Below the pieces are notes generated by a model. The model searched no databases and was not told the origin of the DNA. It was given only the letters and a program-made list of their open reading frames with translations. This document shows, in pieces, positions 25,574 to 34,368 of a stretch of 64,000 nucleotides of DNA. Numbering within the stretch: position 1 is the stretch's first letter; the number at the start of each line of letters is the position of its first letter. Position numbers and translations under genes: made by a program. The stretch is from assembly GCA_000504425.1 (NCBI GenBank), contig KI632513.1, forward strand, positions 1,109,491-1,173,490. The letters run 5' to 3'. The stretch is from Rhodopseudomonas palustris JSC-3b (lineage in GTDB: Bacteria > Pseudomonadota > Alphaproteobacteria > Rhizobiales > Xanthobacteraceae).

Positions 25574-26593
25574 ATGCGCGTCTCACGTCGGACTTTGTTG
25601 AAGACCTCAGCGGCGGCGACGCTGGCCGGCACCGTCGGCATGCCATTCATCGCGCGCGCGCAGCAGGCCGAGTTCACCTACAAATTCGCCAACAACCTGC
25701 CCGACACCCATCCGCTCAACGTCCGCGCCCGCGAGATGTCCGCGGCGGTCAAGACCGAGACTGGCGGCCGAGTCGACATCCAAATCTTCCCGAGCAGTCA
25801 GCTCGGTTCCGACACCGACATGCTCAGCCAGATTCGCTCTGGCGGCGTCGAGTTCTTCACCTTGTCCGGGCTGATCCTGGCGACCCTGGTGCCGGCGACC
25901 TCGATCAACGGCATCGGCTTTGCGTTTCCGGACTACGCCACGGTTTGGCGCGCGATGGACGGCGAACTGGGCGCCCATATCCGCGCCGAGATCAGCAAGG
26001 CCAATCTGGTGGTGATGGACAAGATCTGGGACAACGGCTTCCGCCAGACCACCTCCTCGACCAAGCCGATCAACGAGCCGGACGATTTCAAGGGCTTCAA
26101 GATCCGCGTGCCGGTGTCGCCGCTGTGGACCTCGATGTTCAAGGCGCTCGATGCCGCGCCCGCCTCCATCAATTTCAGCGAAGTCTATTCGGCGCTGCAG
26201 ACCAAGGTGGTTGAAGGCCAGGAAAATCCGCTGGCGCTGATCTCGACCGCCAAACTGTACGAAGTGCAGAAATATTGCTCGCTCACCAACCACATGTGGG
26301 ACGGTTTCTGGTTTTTGGCCAACCGCCGCGCCTGGGAGCGGCTGCCGGAAGATCTGCGCGCGATCGTCGCCAAGAACATCAACGCCGCCGCCATGAATCA
26401 GCGCGAAGACACCGCCAAGCTGAACGCCTCGGTGCGTGACGAGCTGACCGCCAAGGGGCTGATCTTCAATCAGCCGGACGTTGCGCTGTTCCGCGACAAG
26501 CTGCGCAAGGCCGGGTTCTACGCCGAATGGAAGGGCAAGTATGGCGATCAAGCCTGGTCGCTGCTGGAGAAGGCGGTTGGCACGCTGACTTAA
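25574..26593 (+). CDS. TRAP transporter substrate-binding protein (DctP type)
   Basis: 339 residues from ATG 25574 (AGGGAGAAAT upstream). Leader SRRTLLKTSAAATLAGTVG with paired Arg resembles a Tat signal; cleavage after ARA-QQ. Mature protein opens EFTYKFANNLPDTHPLNVRA and has GRVDIQIFPSSQLGSDTDML plus the DctP core DFKGFKIRVPVSPLW, with the Arg that usually binds a substrate carboxylate. Captures an organic anion in the periplasm for the QM permease encoded next. Ligand unknown; the neighbouring CoA ligases suggest a carboxylic acid that is afterwards activated with CoA. Confidence 0.92.
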   Translation: MRVSRRTLLKTSAAATLAGTVGMPFIARAQQAEFTYKFANNLPDTHPLNVRAREMSAAVKTETGGRVDIQIFPSSQLGSDTDMLSQIRSGGVEFFTLSGLILATLVPATSINGIGFAFPDYATVWRAMDGELGAHIRAEISKANLVVMDKIWDNGFRQTTSSTKPINEPDDFKGFKIRVPVSPLWTSMFKALDAAPASINFSEVYSALQTKVVEGQENPLALISTAKLYEVQKYCSLTNHMWDGFWFLANRRAWERLPEDLRAIVAKNINAAAMNQREDTAKLNASVRDELTAKGLIFNQPDVALFRDKLRKAGFYAEWKGKYGDQAWSLLEKAVGTLT

Positions 26594-26607
26594 CTCCGCA
26601 CGCCGCC

Positions 26608-28476
26608 GTGGCGCACGCGCTCAACACGCAGACCTTGGTGACGTCCGCTGATCGGCCGGTGATCGACCGGCTGCAGCGGGCGTTCGGCGCGCTGGTCGAG
26701 TGGCCGGCGGCGCTGCTGGTGGTCGCCGAGATCGTGGTGCTGTTTGCCGGCGTGGTGTCGCGCTATGTGCTGCATAGCCCGCTGACCTGGTCCGACGAAC
26801 TGGCGTCGATGCTGTTTCTGTGGCTGGCGATGCTCGGCGCGGCGGTGGCGTTTCACCGCGGCGAGCATATGCGCATGACCGCGCTGGTGGCACGCGCAGG
26901 CCCCTCACTACGCGCCTTTCTGGACGTTGTCGCAACGCTGGCGGCGCTGGCATTCTTGCTGCTGATCGTCGTGCCGTCGGCCGACTATGCCTATGAGGAA
27001 AGCTACATCACCACGCCGGCGCTGCAGATCGCCAATAGCTGGCGCGCGGCAGCGCTGCCGGTCGGCATCGTGCTGATGGCACTGTTCGCGCTGCTGCGCT
27101 TGTTGCGCTTTGGGCGCTGGCCGATCGTGGCGGGCGCCCTCGCCCTGGTTGCTGTCATCATCGGCGCGTTCGTGCTGGCGCAGCCGCTGCTGAAGCCGCT
27201 CGGCAACATCAATCTGCTGATCTTCTTTGTCGGCGTGGTCGCGGCCTGCGTGTTCGCCGGCGTTCCGATCGCATTCGGCTTTGGCCTGGCGATCTACGGC
27301 TATCTGGCGCTCACCACCCATACGCCGCTGATGGTGCTGGTCGGCCGGATGGACGAGGGCATGAGCCATCTGATCCTGCTGTCGGTGCCGCTATTCGTGT
27401 TTCTCGGCCTCCTGATCGAGATGACCGGCATGGCGCGCGCCATGGTGGCGTTTCTCGCCAGCCTGCTCGGTCATGTGCGCGGCGGCCTGCATTATGTGCT
27501 GGTCGGCGCCATGTATCTGGTGTCCGGCATTTCCGGCGCCAAGGCCGCCGACATGGCGGCGGTTGCGCCGGTGCTGCTGCCGGAGATGAAGAAGCGCGGC
27601 GCCAAGCCGGGCGATCTGGTCGCCCTGCTCTCGGCCACTGGCGCGCAGACCGAAACAATTCCGCCAAGCCTGGTGCTGATCACCATCGGCTCGGTCACCG
27701 GCGTATCGATCGCAGCGCTGTTCACCGGCGGGCTGCTGCCGGGCGCGGTGTTGGCGATCACTCTATGCATGCTGGTGTGGTGGCGCTACCGCGATGAGGA
27801 TCTCAGCCATGTCAGCCGCGCCAGCGGCGGCGAGATTCTGAAAGCCTTTGTGGTCGCGCTGCCGGCGTTGGCGCTGCCATTCGTGATCCGCGCCGCGGTG
27901 GTGGAGGGTGTCGCCACCGCCACTGAAGTGTCAACCATCGGCATCGTGTACGCCCTGCTCGCTGGGCTTCTGGTCTATCGCAAATTCGATTGGCAGCGGC
28001 TGCGGCCGATGCTGGTGGAAACCGCCAGCCTGTCGGGCGCGATTTTGCTGATCATCGGCACGGCGACCGGCATGGCCTGGGGGCTGACGCAATCCGGCTT
28101 CTCAAGGGCGCTGGCGACCGCGATGACCGGCCTGCCCGGCGGCGCCGCCACCTTCATGGCGGTGTCGGTGCTGGCCTTTGTGATCCTCGGCAGCGTGCTG
28201 GAAGGCATTCCGGCGATCGTGCTGTTCGGCCCGCTGTTGTTCCCGATCGCGCGCGCGGTCGGCATCCATGAAGTGCACTACGCCATGGTGGTGATCCTGG
28301 CGATGGGCATCGGCCTGTTCGCACCGCCGTTCGGCGTTGGCTATTACGCCGCCTGCGCGATCGGCCGGGTCGATCCCGCCGAAGGTATCCGTCCGATCTG
28401 GGGCTACCTGCTGGCGCTGCTCGCCGGTTTGATTATTGTGGCGGTGTTTCCCTGGATCTCGATCGGCTTTCTGTGA
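26608..28476 (+). CDS. TRAP permease, fused small (DctQ) and large (DctM) subunits
   Basis: About 622 residues, starting at GTG 26608, 14 bases after the binding-protein stop; no strong ribosome site, so the start is uncertain. Residues about 30-190 are the four-helix DctQ part (FAGVVSRYVLHSPLTWSDELASMLFLWLAMLG is split between helices). The rest is the 12-helix DctM part with NINLLIFFVGVVAACVFAG at its start and the repeats GISGAKAADMAAVAPVLLPE and GSVTGVSIAALFTGG. Sodium-driven uptake of the ligand delivered by the DctP protein. QM fusions are common in this transporter family. Confidence 0.9.
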   Translation: MAHALNTQTLVTSADRPVIDRLQRAFGALVEWPAALLVVAEIVVLFAGVVSRYVLHSPLTWSDELASMLFLWLAMLGAAVAFHRGEHMRMTALVARAGPSLRAFLDVVATLAALAFLLLIVVPSADYAYEESYITTPALQIANSWRAAALPVGIVLMALFALLRLLRFGRWPIVAGALALVAVIIGAFVLAQPLLKPLGNINLLIFFVGVVAACVFAGVPIAFGFGLAIYGYLALTTHTPLMVLVGRMDEGMSHLILLSVPLFVFLGLLIEMTGMARAMVAFLASLLGHVRGGLHYVLVGAMYLVSGISGAKAADMAAVAPVLLPEMKKRGAKPGDLVALLSATGAQTETIPPSLVLITIGSVTGVSIAALFTGGLLPGAVLAITLCMLVWWRYRDEDLSHVSRASGGEILKAFVVALPALALPFVIRAAVVEGVATATEVSTIGIVYALLAGLLVYRKFDWQRLRPMLVETASLSGAILLIIGTATGMAWGLTQSGFSRALATAMTGLPGGAATFMAVSVLAFVILGSVLEGIPAIVLFGPLLFPIARAVGIHEVHYAMVVILAMGIGLFAPPFGVGYYAACAIGRVDPAEGIRPIWGYLLALLAGLIIVAVFPWISIGFL

Positions 28477-28561
28477 GATCGGGGCGGCGGCGTGCCGGTT
28501 CGGCGCTTCGTCCAAAATATCAAGAACAACCAATATCTATCTGTGAGGAGGAGTTTGTCAG

Positions 28562-30211
28562 ATGACCGCCCAACCGCACCAATATGATCTCGGTCTCGAC
28601 AAAAACGCGGCCAACTATGTGCCGCTGACGCCGCTCAGCTTCCTGGAACGCACCGCCGCGATCTACCCCACGATGACCAGCGTGGTCTATGAGGACCGGC
28701 GCTTCACCTGGGCGGACACCCGCGAGCGCAGCCACCGCCTCGCCTCCTTCCTCGCCAGCCGTGGCATCGGCCGCGGTGACACCGTGGCGGCGATGCTGCC
28801 CAACATCCCGGCGATGTATGAAGCGCATTTCGCGGTGCCGATGCTGGGCGCGGTGCTCAATCCGCTCAACATCCGCCTTGAGCCGAATTCGATCGCATTC
28901 CAGCTCGACCATGGCGGCGCCAAGGCGGTGCTGGTCGATCCGGAATTCGCCGCGGTGATCGAGGACGCGATCGCGCTGATGAGTGGGCCGAAACCGCTGT
29001 TGATCGATGTCGATGATCCGGCGTTTGGTGCTAGCCGGCGGATCGGCGAAATCGAATATGAAGCGGCGCTGGCTGCGGGCGATCCGAGTTTTGCCGGACG
29101 CCGTCCCGACGACGAGTGGGACGCGATCGCGCTCGGCTACACTTCCGGCACCACCGGCAATCCCAAGGGCGTCGTTACCCATCACCGCGGCGCTTATCTG
29201 AATGCGGTCAGCAACATCATCGCCGCCGGCCTTGGCCAGCATCCGGTCTATCTGTGGACGCTGCCGATGTTCCACTGCAATGGCTGGTGCTTCCCCTGGA
29301 CCATCGCGGCGGCGGCGGGCGTCAATGTCTGCCTGCGCAAGGTCGATCCGGCCAAGATCTTTGAGCTGATCCCCAAGCATGGCGTCACCCACATGGCCGG
29401 CGCGCCGATCGTCTACAACACCCTGATCAATGCCCCGAGCGCGCCGAAAGGCGCGGCCGCGCGGCCGGTGGTTGGCTTGATCGCCGGTGCGGCGCCGCCG
29501 GTTGCGGTACTGGCCGGCGCGGAGTCGATCGGCATCAAGCTGACCCACGTCTATGGCCTCACCGAAGTCTATGGCCCGGCCTCGGTGTGCGCCGAGCAGC
29601 CCGGCTGGGACGAGCTGCCGCTCGCCGAGCGCGCCCAGCTCAAGCGCCGCCAGGGCGTGCCCTACCCGCTGCAGGAAGCGGTCACCGTGCTTGATCCGGA
29701 AACCATGACCGAGGTGCCGCGCGACGGCGAGACCATCGGCGAGGTCATGTTCCGCGGCAATATCGTCATGAAGGGTTATTTGAAAAACGAGAAAGCCACC
29801 CATGAGGCCTTCGCCGGCGGCTGGTTCCACACCGGCGATCTCGGCGTGCTCGATCAGCATGGCTATGTGATCATCAAGGACCGCTCCAAGGACATCATCA
29901 TTTCTGGCGGCGAGAACGTGTCCTCGGTCGAGGTCGAGGACGTGCTCTACAAGCACCCGGCGGTGCTGTTCGCCGCGGTGGTGGCCAAGCCCGATCCGAA
30001 ATGGGGCGAGGTGCCGTGTGCGTTCGTCGAATTGAAGGAAGGCGCCAGCGCCACCGAGGCGGAAATCATCGCCTATTGCCGTGAGCAGCTGCCCGGTTTC
30101 AAAACGCCCAAGGTGATCGAGTTCGCGTCGATTCCCAAAACCTCGACCGGCAAGATTCAGAAATTCATGCTGCGCGATCAGGTGAAATCAGCAAAAGCGA
30201 TTTCAGAATAG
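28562..30211 (+). CDS. acyl-CoA synthetase (AMP-forming)
   Basis: 549 residues with GAGGAGGAG before the ATG. ANL-superfamily ligase: P-loop YTSGTTGNPKGV (about residue 192), HCNGWCFPW substrate-pocket region, motif VYGLTEVYGPA, the hinge WFHTGDLGVLDQHGYVIIKDR split by motif 7, and catalytic Lys in PKTSTGKIQKF near the C-terminus. Activates a carboxylic acid to the CoA thioester via an acyl-adenylate. The set of motifs is that of the medium-chain or methylthiopropionate-type acyl-CoA ligases; the true acid is unknown. Follows the TRAP genes by 85 bases on the same strand. Confidence 0.9.
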   Translation: MTAQPHQYDLGLDKNAANYVPLTPLSFLERTAAIYPTMTSVVYEDRRFTWADTRERSHRLASFLASRGIGRGDTVAAMLPNIPAMYEAHFAVPMLGAVLNPLNIRLEPNSIAFQLDHGGAKAVLVDPEFAAVIEDAIALMSGPKPLLIDVDDPAFGASRRIGEIEYEAALAAGDPSFAGRRPDDEWDAIALGYTSGTTGNPKGVVTHHRGAYLNAVSNIIAAGLGQHPVYLWTLPMFHCNGWCFPWTIAAAAGVNVCLRKVDPAKIFELIPKHGVTHMAGAPIVYNTLINAPSAPKGAAARPVVGLIAGAAPPVAVLAGAESIGIKLTHVYGLTEVYGPASVCAEQPGWDELPLAERAQLKRRQGVPYPLQEAVTVLDPETMTEVPRDGETIGEVMFRGNIVMKGYLKNEKATHEAFAGGWFHTGDLGVLDQHGYVIIKDRSKDIIISGGENVSSVEVEDVLYKHPAVLFAAVVAKPDPKWGEVPCAFVELKEGASATEAEIIAYCREQLPGFKTPKVIEFASIPKTSTGKIQKFMLRDQVKSAKAISE

Positions 30212-30461
30212 CGCTGCAACGACAGCGCTGTGCTGCATCGTGTGCGCGGCGGTGATTTCCTGGTCAGTATCTGATGATCAGGTTCGCTGCCCCGCAGCAG
30301 CGCCTGCCCGCGGCGCTGCAATGAGTCTTTCTCTATCCGCGTGCTGCGAAGCAACATTCGCCTCCTTTTGCCATTGACTTCAAAATGGCCAGTGAAACAG
30401 CGGCTAGGTAGTTTCGTCCAATCGGTCGACCACGGTCGGCCTCCGCAAAAATGGATTGGAC

Positions 30462-31247
30462 ATGAAACGTACACTGACCCTTGCCAGTGCCGCCCTTGCA
30501 CTCGTCTCGTTGCTGTCGCCGGCGCGCGCCAATGACGTGATCCGGATCGGCACCACCGCGGGCCCCTATGCCGAAATTCTGCGCTACGCGGGCGATCTCG
30601 CCAGCAAGCAGGGCATCACGCTGAAGATCACTGAATTCACCGACTACACGGTGCCGAACGCGGCGCTGGCGCAGGACGATCTCGACGCCAACCTGTTTCA
30701 GCACCAGCCCTATCTCGACAATCAGGTCGCGCAGCGCGGCTATGACATCGTATCGATTGCCAAGGGCATCATCGTGCCGATCGGCCTGTATTCCAACAAG
30801 ATCAGCAATCTGTCGGAGCTGAAGACCGGCGCGTCGGCGGCGATCCCGAACGACCCGTCGAACGGCGCCCGTGCGCTGCAGCTGTTTGAGAAGGCCGGGC
30901 TGATCAAGCTGAAACCCGATATCGGCATCAAGGCCACCGTCGCTGACATCATCGACAATCCGAAGCGTCTGAAGATCGTCGAACTCGACGCGGCACAGCT
31001 GCCGCGCTCGCTCAACGATCTCGATTTCTCGGCGGTGAACCTGAACTACGCACTCAGCGCCGGCCTTGATCCGAAGAAGGCGCTGTTGCTGGAAAGCGCT
31101 GATAGCAACTGGAACTTGGTATTCGCGGTGCGTGCCAAGAACAAGGACAACGCGGCGCTGAAGAAGTTCGTTGAAATCTATCGCTCGCCGGAAGTGAAGG
31201 AATTCACCGAAAAGCGCTTCAACGGCACGATCCTCACCACCTGGTAA
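30462..31247 (+). CDS. MetQ/NlpA-family substrate-binding protein
   Basis: 261 residues from ATG 30462 (GGATTGGA upstream). Signal peptide ends ARA-ND with no lipobox, so this is a soluble periplasmic binding protein instead of the usual lipoprotein. Family features: VIRIGTTAGPYAEIL, LDANLFQHQPYLDNQVAQRGYDIV, IPNDPSNGARALQLFEKAGLIKL. MetQ proteins deliver methionine to MetNI ABC transporters, but no ATPase or permease gene is nearby. It may act with distant MetNI or bind something else. Codon use is like its neighbours. Confidence 0.88.
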   Translation: MKRTLTLASAALALVSLLSPARANDVIRIGTTAGPYAEILRYAGDLASKQGITLKITEFTDYTVPNAALAQDDLDANLFQHQPYLDNQVAQRGYDIVSIAKGIIVPIGLYSNKISNLSELKTGASAAIPNDPSNGARALQLFEKAGLIKLKPDIGIKATVADIIDNPKRLKIVELDAAQLPRSLNDLDFSAVNLNYALSAGLDPKKALLLESADSNWNLVFAVRAKNKDNAALKKFVEIYRSPEVKEFTEKRFNGTILTTW

Positions 31248-31261
31248 TGCGCCTTTCTTTC

Positions 31262-31288
31262 GACCGGCCGGCCTGCGGGCCGCCGGTC
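31262..31288 (+). terminator. probable terminator hairpin after the MetQ-like gene
   Basis: GACCGGC (31262-31268) pairs with GCCGGTC (31282-31288), with further GC pairing inside. There is no clear T-run after it, so termination efficiency is uncertain. Confidence 0.35.
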
Positions 31289-31313
31289 ATCCTCTGTTCA
31301 AGATTGTAATGTG

Positions 31314-32651
31314 ATGACCAGCCTTTCCGACGATCGGCCGTACTGGGATGCACGGCTCGAAACCCAATCGCGCGCGGAATGGGACGCGCTAAAACTGTCG
31401 CTGCTGCAGCGCCATGTCGCGCATGCCTATCAGAATTCGCCGGCCTATCGCGCCTCGTTCGATGCCGCCAAAGTAACGCCTGACCAGATCAAGACGCTGG
31501 ACGACATCCGGCGTTTTCCGTTCATCAACAAGCACACTTTGCGCGACCGTCAGCTCGCGGTGCCACCGTTCGGCGATCTCGTTGCGGTGCCGGAGCGCGA
31601 CATCGTCTACATCTCGGCGTCGTCCGGCTCGACTGGCGTGCCGACCGCCTCGCCGTTTACTGCGGCCGATTTCGACGCCTGGATCGATTATGAAGCGCGG
31701 CAGTTCTGGTCGTCCGGCATGCGGCCGAGCGACCGCTATGTGCATTCGCTGAACCTGTCGCTGTTCATCGGCGGGCCGTGCGTGCTCGGTGCGCAGAAGC
31801 TCGGCGCGCTGACCGTGCATGCCGGCACCCTGCCCTCGGACCGGCTGCTACAGATCCTGCGCCAGTTCCAGGCGACCGTAATTTGGACCACGCCGTCTTA
31901 CGCCTGGTATCTCGGCGAAACTGCGGTCAAGCAGGGCTTTGATCTGCGCAAGGATTTTGCCGTGCGCCGCATCTTTGTCGCCGGCGAGCCGGGTGGCTCG
32001 ATCCCTGAGACCCGCGACCGGATCGAAACGCTGTGGGGCGCCTCGGTCTATGATTATTACGGGCTGTCCGACATCTTTGGCTCGTGCGCCGGCATGTGCG
32101 AACAGAAGAACGGCCTGCACTGGGCGGAAGATCATATTCTGGTGGAAGTGATCGATCCGAACAGCGGCGAACCGGTCAAGCCCGGCGATCGCGGCGAGAT
32201 GGTGCTCACCACGCTGCAGAAGTCAGCGCGGCCGATGATCCGGTTCCGCACCGGCGACATCGTCAGCTTCAATCCCGAACCGTGCCGCTGCGGCCGCACC
32301 GCGATCCGGCTGAACGGCGTGCACGGCCGGCTTGACGACATGCTGATCATCAAGGGCGTCAATCTGTTTCCGAGCGACGTCGAGGCGGTGGCGCGCCAGG
32401 ATCACGAATTGACCGGCGAATATCGGTTGGTGGTCGATCGCATCAACCATCTCGACCGGCTCACGGTCGAGGTTGAGCACATCCACGGCTTCAACGGTGA
32501 GCCCAACCAGCTGGCCGATCGCTTCGAGCGCAAGCTGCGCGCGGTCACCGGCGTGTCGGCGGCGGTGTCGGTGCTTCAGCCCGATACGTTGCCGCGCGCC
32601 ACCCACAAGGCCAAGCGCGTCGAAGATCGTCGTAGCGGCGTGTGGAATTGA
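31314..32651 (+). CDS. phenylacetate-CoA ligase-like enzyme (PaaK family)
   Basis: 445 residues from ATG 31314. Adenylate-forming ligase of the compact PaaK type: opening YWDARLETQSRAEWDALKLSLLQRHV, P-loop ISASSGSTGVPT (about residue 101), YDYYGLSDIFG, MIRFRTGDIVSFNPEPCRCGRT split by its hinge, and GRLDDMLIIKGVNLFPSDVE with the C-terminal domain. The cluster CRCGRT with preceding Cys residues is usual for this family. Makes an aryl- or arylalkyl-CoA from the acid, ATP and CoA; in this group of organisms benzoate- or phenylacetate-like acids are candidates. No paa genes are nearby, so the substrate remains open. Confidence 0.85.
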   Translation: MTSLSDDRPYWDARLETQSRAEWDALKLSLLQRHVAHAYQNSPAYRASFDAAKVTPDQIKTLDDIRRFPFINKHTLRDRQLAVPPFGDLVAVPERDIVYISASSGSTGVPTASPFTAADFDAWIDYEARQFWSSGMRPSDRYVHSLNLSLFIGGPCVLGAQKLGALTVHAGTLPSDRLLQILRQFQATVIWTTPSYAWYLGETAVKQGFDLRKDFAVRRIFVAGEPGGSIPETRDRIETLWGASVYDYYGLSDIFGSCAGMCEQKNGLHWAEDHILVEVIDPNSGEPVKPGDRGEMVLTTLQKSARPMIRFRTGDIVSFNPEPCRCGRTAIRLNGVHGRLDDMLIIKGVNLFPSDVEAVARQDHELTGEYRLVVDRINHLDRLTVEVEHIHGFNGEPNQLADRFERKLRAVTGVSAAVSVLQPDTLPRATHKAKRVEDRRSGVWN

Positions 32652-32707
32652 AGGATGGAGAGCCGTTGATCGCAGCGATTACTGAGACCAACCACTCTCC
32701 ATGCGTC

Positions 32708-32730
32708 ATGGCCGGGCTCGTCCCGGCCAT
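32708..32730. repeat. intergenic hairpin repeat of Nitrobacteraceae type
   Basis: ATGGCCGGG-CTCGT-CCCGGCCAT is a perfect 9-bp stem with a 5-base loop, followed by CGACGTCTT. I know this sequence family as a dispersed intergenic element in Bradyrhizobium and Rhodopseudomonas genomes. Only one copy is seen in the window. It lies between two convergent genes and could also act as a transcription end. Confidence 0.5.
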
Positions 32731-32765
32731 CGACGTCTTTGATCATCTGACGCTCGACCGCGATA

Positions 32766-33572
32766 CTAATCGGACGGCCCGACCTCAAGCCGCATGCCGT
32801 CGAACGCCGCGACCACATTGGCCGGCAACTGCCCGCTGAGGGTCGCATAGTCGACATCGGCGCTCATATTGGTGATCACCGCGCGTTTCGGCGCAAAGCG
32901 TTCGATCCAGCGCAGCGCGGTCTCGATATTGAAGTGGCTGGGATGGTGCTTGTAGCGCAGCCCGTCGATGATCCACAGATCGAGGTTTTGCAGCGCTGCA
33001 AAACTCTGTTCCGGAATGTCGTGCAGATCGGGTGTGTAGGCGGCATCGCCGATCCGGTAGCCGAGCGCCGGAATGTTGCCATGACGCAGCAGAAACGCCG
33101 AGATGGTCAGCGCCCCGCCCGGCCCGTCGATCACCCGGCTTTCGCCGGCTTCGATCGGCCGCGCTTCCAGGATCGCCGGATAGGCACTGCCCGGCGCCTG
33201 CTCAAAACAATAGGCAAAGCGCAGCCGGATATGCGCCGCGGTGCTGTCATTGAGATACACCGGAATCCGGCGCTTGCTGTGCATCACCAGCGAACGCAGA
33301 TCGTCGATGCCATGGGTCTGGTCGGCGTGCTCATGGGTGAGAAACACCGCATCGACATGATCGACATTGGCATCGAGCAGCTGCTCGCGCAGATCGGGCG
33401 AGGTATCGATCACCACCCGCGTTACGTCGTCGGCGCGGCGCAGCTCCGCCATCAGCGAGCAGCGCCGGCGCCGGTTCTTTGGGTTGCCCGGGTCGCAGGC
33501 GCCCCAGCCGAGCGCCGGACGCGGCACCCCCGACGACGAACCGCAGCCCAGGATGGTGAGCGTCAGTGTCAT
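32766..33572 (-). CDS. metallo-beta-lactamase-fold hydrolase (PhnP/RNase Z-like)
   Basis: 268 residues. Opens TLTILGCGSSSGVPRPALGW, the glycine-rich start of PhnP-like phosphodiesterases. Metal ligands are in FLTHEHADQTHGIDDL (HxHxDH variant with A before D), with a later His in LRHGNIPALGYRI and the final HHPSHFNIETA. Probably a cyclic-phosphodiester hydrolase in the cytoplasm. Overlaps the tatD stop by 4 bases and closes the minus-strand housekeeping block. PhnP proper belongs to phosphonate operons, absent here, so the exact substrate is unknown. Confidence 0.85.
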   Translation of the reverse strand: MTLTLTILGCGSSSGVPRPALGWGACDPGNPKNRRRRCSLMAELRRADDVTRVVIDTSPDLREQLLDANVDHVDAVFLTHEHADQTHGIDDLRSLVMHSKRRIPVYLNDSTAAHIRLRFAYCFEQAPGSAYPAILEARPIEAGESRVIDGPGGALTISAFLLRHGNIPALGYRIGDAAYTPDLHDIPEQSFAALQNLDLWIIDGLRYKHHPSHFNIETALRWIERFAPKRAVITNMSADVDYATLSGQLPANVVAAFDGMRLEVGPSD

Positions 33573-34360
33573 GCAGCGCTTTCCTGTCGCGGCACCTTGG
33601 TGAACAGCCGGAAGAAATTGTCGGTGGTGGCTTTCGCCAATTCCTCAAAGCTCACACCCTTGATCTCGGCGAGCGCCTTGGCGGTCTCGACCACGAACGC
33701 CGGTTCGTTGCGCTTGCCGCGGAATTTGCCGGGCGCGAGATAAGGCGCGTCGGTTTCGATCAGCAGCCGGTCGAGCGGCAGCTCGGCGGCGAGATCGCGT
33801 AGTTCCTGCGACTTTTTGAAAGTCAGAATGCCGGTGAACGAGATCGACAGCCCGAGTTCAATCGCCTTGTGCGCCAGATGCTTGCCGCCGGTGTAGCAAT
33901 GCAGCAAGGCCGGAAACGCGCCCTCCGCCATTTCCTCTTCGAGGATCGCGGCGCAGTCGTCATCGGCCTCGCGGCTATGGATCACCAGCGGCAGGCCGCT
34001 TTCGCGCGCCGCCGCGATATGGGCGCGGAAGCCGCGATGCTGCGCCTCACGTGAGCCGAACTGATAGAAGTAATCGAGCCCGGCCTCGCCGAGCGCCACC
34101 ACTTTGGGATGGCGCGTCAGCTCGACCAGCTCCGCGGTGCTGATGCCGTCTTCGTCATCGGCGTGATGAGGATGGGTGCCGACCGAGCAATAGACGCTCG
34201 GAAAGCGCTCGGCGATCGCGATCAGCTTGGGCAGTTCGCGCACCTTGGTGGAGATGGTGATCAGCCGCCCCACGCCCGCTTGCGTGGCACGGCTGATGAT
34301 GTCCTCGAGCTCCTCGGAAAAATCCGGGAAATCGAGATGGCAGTGACTGTCGACCAGCAT
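33569..34360 (-). CDS. tatD: TatD-family metal-dependent DNase
   Basis: 263 residues from ATG 34360; a GTG at 34372 overlapping the metG stop is an alternative. Metal-binding H-x-H in LVDSHCHLDFPDF, GEAGLDYFY, LVIHSREADDD, LLHCYTGG and RLLIETDAPYLAP are the complete TatD signature. A 3'-5' nuclease acting in DNA repair or turnover; in Rhizobiales it normally follows metG and precedes the metallo-hydrolase, as here. Confidence 0.92.
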   Translation of the reverse strand: MLVDSHCHLDFPDFSEELEDIISRATQAGVGRLITISTKVRELPKLIAIAERFPSVYCSVGTHPHHADDEDGISTAELVELTRHPKVVALGEAGLDYFYQFGSREAQHRGFRAHIAAARESGLPLVIHSREADDDCAAILEEEMAEGAFPALLHCYTGGKHLAHKAIELGLSISFTGILTFKKSQELRDLAAELPLDRLLIETDAPYLAPGKFRGKRNEPAFVVETAKALAEIKGVSFEELAKATTDNFFRLFTKVPRQESAA

Positions 34361-34368
34361 CGGCAGAC

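Noticed and set aside
28520-29956. Minus-strand open frame of 478 codons opposite the acyl-CoA synthetase
   Set aside because: Antisense shadow of a gene with all ANL-ligase motifs intact on the plus strand.
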